Part shown: positions 10,087 through 11,854 of the stretch, piece after piece | Position numbering within the stretch: the first letter of the stretch is position 1 | Layout of the letters: every line of letters begins with the position of its first letter | Assembly: GCA_036556805.1 (NCBI GenBank) | Contig: DATBIS010000086.1 | Coordinates: 1-11,854 of the forward strand | DNA length: 11,854 bases | Direction: 5' to 3' | Source of the DNA: DATBIS01 sp036556805 | GTDB taxonomy: Bacteria > Actinomycetota > UBA4738 > HRBIN12 | The notes under the pieces: generated by a model | Told to the model about the DNA's origin: nothing | What the model saw: only the letters and a program-made list of their open reading frames with translations | Database searches by the model: none | Position numbers and translations under genes: made by a program

Positions 10087-11854
10087 GTGACGGACACGAG
10101 GCGGGGCGGAGGGCTGCGGGCAGGACGGAAGTGGTTCATCGGCCTCGCGATCGGAGCGGTCGCGGCGGCGGCGGCCACGACGTTCCTCCAGAGCAGCGCG
10201 CTCCAGCAGGCGCGCGACGGGGCCGAAACTCGTGCGAAGGCGTACGTCCCCCACGTCATCGAACCGATCTTCGGCAAGGACAAGCCCAACGGGCCGATCG
10301 ACGGCCAGGTCAAGGCGGATCTCACCACCCAGCTGGACGCCGCCATCCTCGGCGTCGACGAGGTCGTCGAGCGCGTGCGCGTCTGGTCGCCCTCCGGGGA
10401 GCTCTGGTACTCGACCGACGACGCGGACGAGGTGGGCGAGACGAAGAGCGGCAACCCCGCGGCGATCAAGTCCACCACGAAGGGCGACGCGAACGCCCTG
10501 GCAACGCTCACGTCCGGACCCGAACCCCGGCTCACGATCTTCGCGCCGCTGCGGGTCGCCGGACCCCCGTCGGCGTCCGTGGAGATCGACGACAACTTCG
10601 CAGCGCTCCAGGCGAGGGCGAAGAAACCCTGGACGACGGCGCGTACGGGCGCGATCGCGCTTGCGGCGCTGTTCGGCCTGCTCTCGTTGCTGTCGCTTGC
10701 GGCGACCGGTCGTCCCGCCGGGCGCGCGATGCCGGTGCGAGCGTTCCTCGGGGAGGACGGCCCGTCCGCCGAGTCCAAGACGAAGGAGCAGCCCTCGAAG
10801 CAGGAGGAGGCCGCCGCGGCGCCCTCGAACCGCGAGTGGGAGCGCATGCAGTCGAAGCTCGACAAGGCGGAGGCCGGGAGGAAGGCCCTCGAGGTCGAGC
10901 TCGAGCAACTGCGCCTGCAGATCAGCAACGGGCACGACCAGTCGAGTGTGCGGGTCCGCGAGCTCGAGGAGCAGCTCGAGGCCGCCACCACGCGGATGCG
11001 CGAGATCACCGCGTTCACGCCGGCGAGCGAGCATCAGGACCGCATCCGGGACCTCGAGCAGCAGCTCTCGGAGGCGACGACGCGGGCGAAGTCCCTCGAA
11101 GCGAAAGCGCTCGACCTCACGAGCAACGTCGCCCACAGCGAATCGATGGCGCAGCGCCTGCAATTCGAGGCCGAGGAGGCGCGCCGGGAGCTCGCCACGG
11201 TGGCCTCGAGGATCGCGGCGGCCGAGACGCGCGCCTCCGAGGCGGAGCTGAAGGCGACCGAGGCCGAGACCGCGAAGGGCGACATCAAGGCGAAGCTCGA
11301 CGCGCTGCAGGAGGAGCTCCGCTGGAGCCAGGCGCAGCAGACGGAGACCCAGCCCATCCTGCAGGAGGCGTCGGGCCGGCTGCAAGAGGCGAAGTCCCGC
11401 GCGGACGAAGCCATCGCGCGCGCGACGAAGATGGAGGAACGGGCGCTGGACGCGGAGGCCGCCGCGACGAAGCTCGAGGAGCGTGTCGCGCGTGCGGAGG
11501 AGCGGGCCGCGGCCGCGGAGGCCCGGGCGGCGGAGCCGGCCGACCAGGCACCGGGGGAGCGCGTGGCCGAGCTGGAGCGGCTGCTGGAGGACTCGGTGAA
11601 GAAGGGTGAGGAGCTCGCCGAGCGCGCGAGCGAGCTCGAGCTGCGCCTGAAGGGGTCCTCGGACGCGACGGTGAAGGCGATTGCGAACGCGGACGCCGTG
11701 GCGTCGGAGCTGGCCGAGGCCAAGGCCACGCTCGCCGAATTGCAATCGAACGCGTCCGGCGCCGACACCCGTGCCGACGAGCTCGCAGCGAAGCTGGAGG
11801 CCGCCGAGGGGAGCGTCCGCGAGCTCACACAGGAGGCCGAGCGGCTTCGCGCGG
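10087..11854 (+). CDS. Two-TM sensor-like protein with long coiled coil (3' end outside window)
   Basis: The frame is open from GTG 10087 to the window end: 589 full codons, no stop. TM1 is at about 15-33 (KWFIGLAIGAVAAAAATTF) and TM2 at about 184-206. Between them is a ~150-residue outer domain. Its core, VERVRVWSPSGELWYSTDDADEVGE (94-118) followed by LTIFAPLRVAG and VEIDDNFAAL, resembles the Cache/PAS-like sensor regions I know from actinobacterial histidine kinases and diguanylate cyclases (pattern 'vkiwd.dG.viYS.d..lvG'). After TM2, a charged linker leads to about 340 residues of almost unbroken heptad-type coiled coil (Glu/Ala/Leu/Arg-rich, 'ELEEQLEAATTR', 'DLEQQLSEATTR'). No HAMP, kinase or GGDEF motif is reached. 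The output domain, if any, lies beyond the edge. It could instead be a cell-envelope or cytoskeletal coiled-coil protein. Confidence 0.8.
   Translation, partial: MTDTRRGGGLRAGRKWFIGLAIGAVAAAAATTFLQSSALQQARDGAETRAKAYVPHVIEPIFGKDKPNGPIDGQVKADLTTQLDAAILGVDEVVERVRVWSPSGELWYSTDDADEVGETKSGNPAAIKSTTKGDANALATLTSGPEPRLTIFAPLRVAGPPSASVEIDDNFAALQARAKKPWTTARTGAIALAALFGLLSLLSLAATGRPAGRAMPVRAFLGEDGPSAESKTKEQPSKQEEAAAAPSNREWERMQSKLDKAEAGRKALEVELEQLRLQISNGHDQSSVRVRELEEQLEAATTRMREITAFTPASEHQDRIRDLEQQLSEATTRAKSLEAKALDLTSNVAHSESMAQRLQFEAEEARRELATVASRIAAAETRASEAELKATEAETAKGDIKAKLDALQEELRWSQAQQTETQPILQEASGRLQEAKSRADEAIARATKMEERALDAEAAATKLEERVARAEERAAAAEARAAEPADQAPGERVAELERLLEDSVKKGEELAERASELELRLKGSSDATVKAIANADAVASELAEAKATLAELQSNASGADTRADELAAKLEAAEGSVRELTQEAERLRA

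Noticed and set aside
9396..11609. Long plus-strand frame over the M15 peptidase and the sensor-like gene (737 aa)
   Set aside because: It is Arg/Gly-rich with no motifs. The true frame in the second half starts at GTG 10087 with an RBS and runs open to the window end.
9997..11745. Long minus-strand frame opposite the coiled-coil gene (582 aa)
   Set aside because: It is a Leu/Arg/Gly-rich antisense shadow of a GC-rich coiled coil; no start signal or domain is visible.

Overview
The window is very GC-rich, with strong G/C preference at third codon positions, GTG/TTG starts and tightly overlapping genes. Several starts look leaderless, with a -10-like TANNNT hexamer 6-8 nt before the start codon. 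This and the gene families (GNAT + MenC pair, DUF3352-type anchored protein, MauD/MauE-type redox proteins, DinB-like, NTF2-like, M15 peptidase) suggest an actinobacterium, probably a deep-branching or uncultured Actinomycetota. That is inference; no single marker fixes the taxon. No mobile element, rRNA or CRISPR array is visible.

Layout. (1) 18-2126: a plus-strand run of a 57-aa membrane protein, a GNAT-fold protein and an enolase-superfamily MenC/N-succinylamino-acid racemase, joined by a 4-nt gap and a GTGA overlap. (2) 2190-4010: a 606-aa membrane-anchored extracytoplasmic protein resembling DUF3352. (3) 4039-7557: a compact cassette with its own promoter and a strong leader hairpin. It encodes a protein of seven 23-residue repeats, a short MauD-like thioredoxin-fold protein, a Tat-exported 10-cysteine protein, a possible 25-aa membrane peptide, a MauE-domain polytopic membrane protein with an extra N-terminal membrane half, and a secreted protein with a CxxxC and a Pro/Thr tail. 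Adjacent reading frames overlap or nearly abut throughout. (4) 7662-8003: a small membrane-anchored protein with a duplicated HLPK tail, followed by a perfect 16-bp hairpin. (5) 8080-8718: a DinB-like gene, apparently leaderless, then tRNA-Ala(TGC). (6) 8726-9154 (minus strand): an NTF2/SnoaL-like protein, divergent from (7) 9244-9906, a secreted M15 D,D-carboxypeptidase-like protein. (8) 10087 to the window end: a two-TM sensor-like protein with a very long coiled coil, cut off by the window edge.

The main point of interest is region 3. It looks like the maturation half of a methylamine dehydrogenase (mau) system (MauD + MauE), but it is wired to a Tat-exported Cys-rich protein with only one tryptophan. 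That protein cannot form the two-Trp TTQ cofactor, and no heavy-chain or MauG gene lies nearby. The likely reading is an extracytoplasmic disulfide-maturation cassette for a different, undescribed secreted Cys-rich protein.
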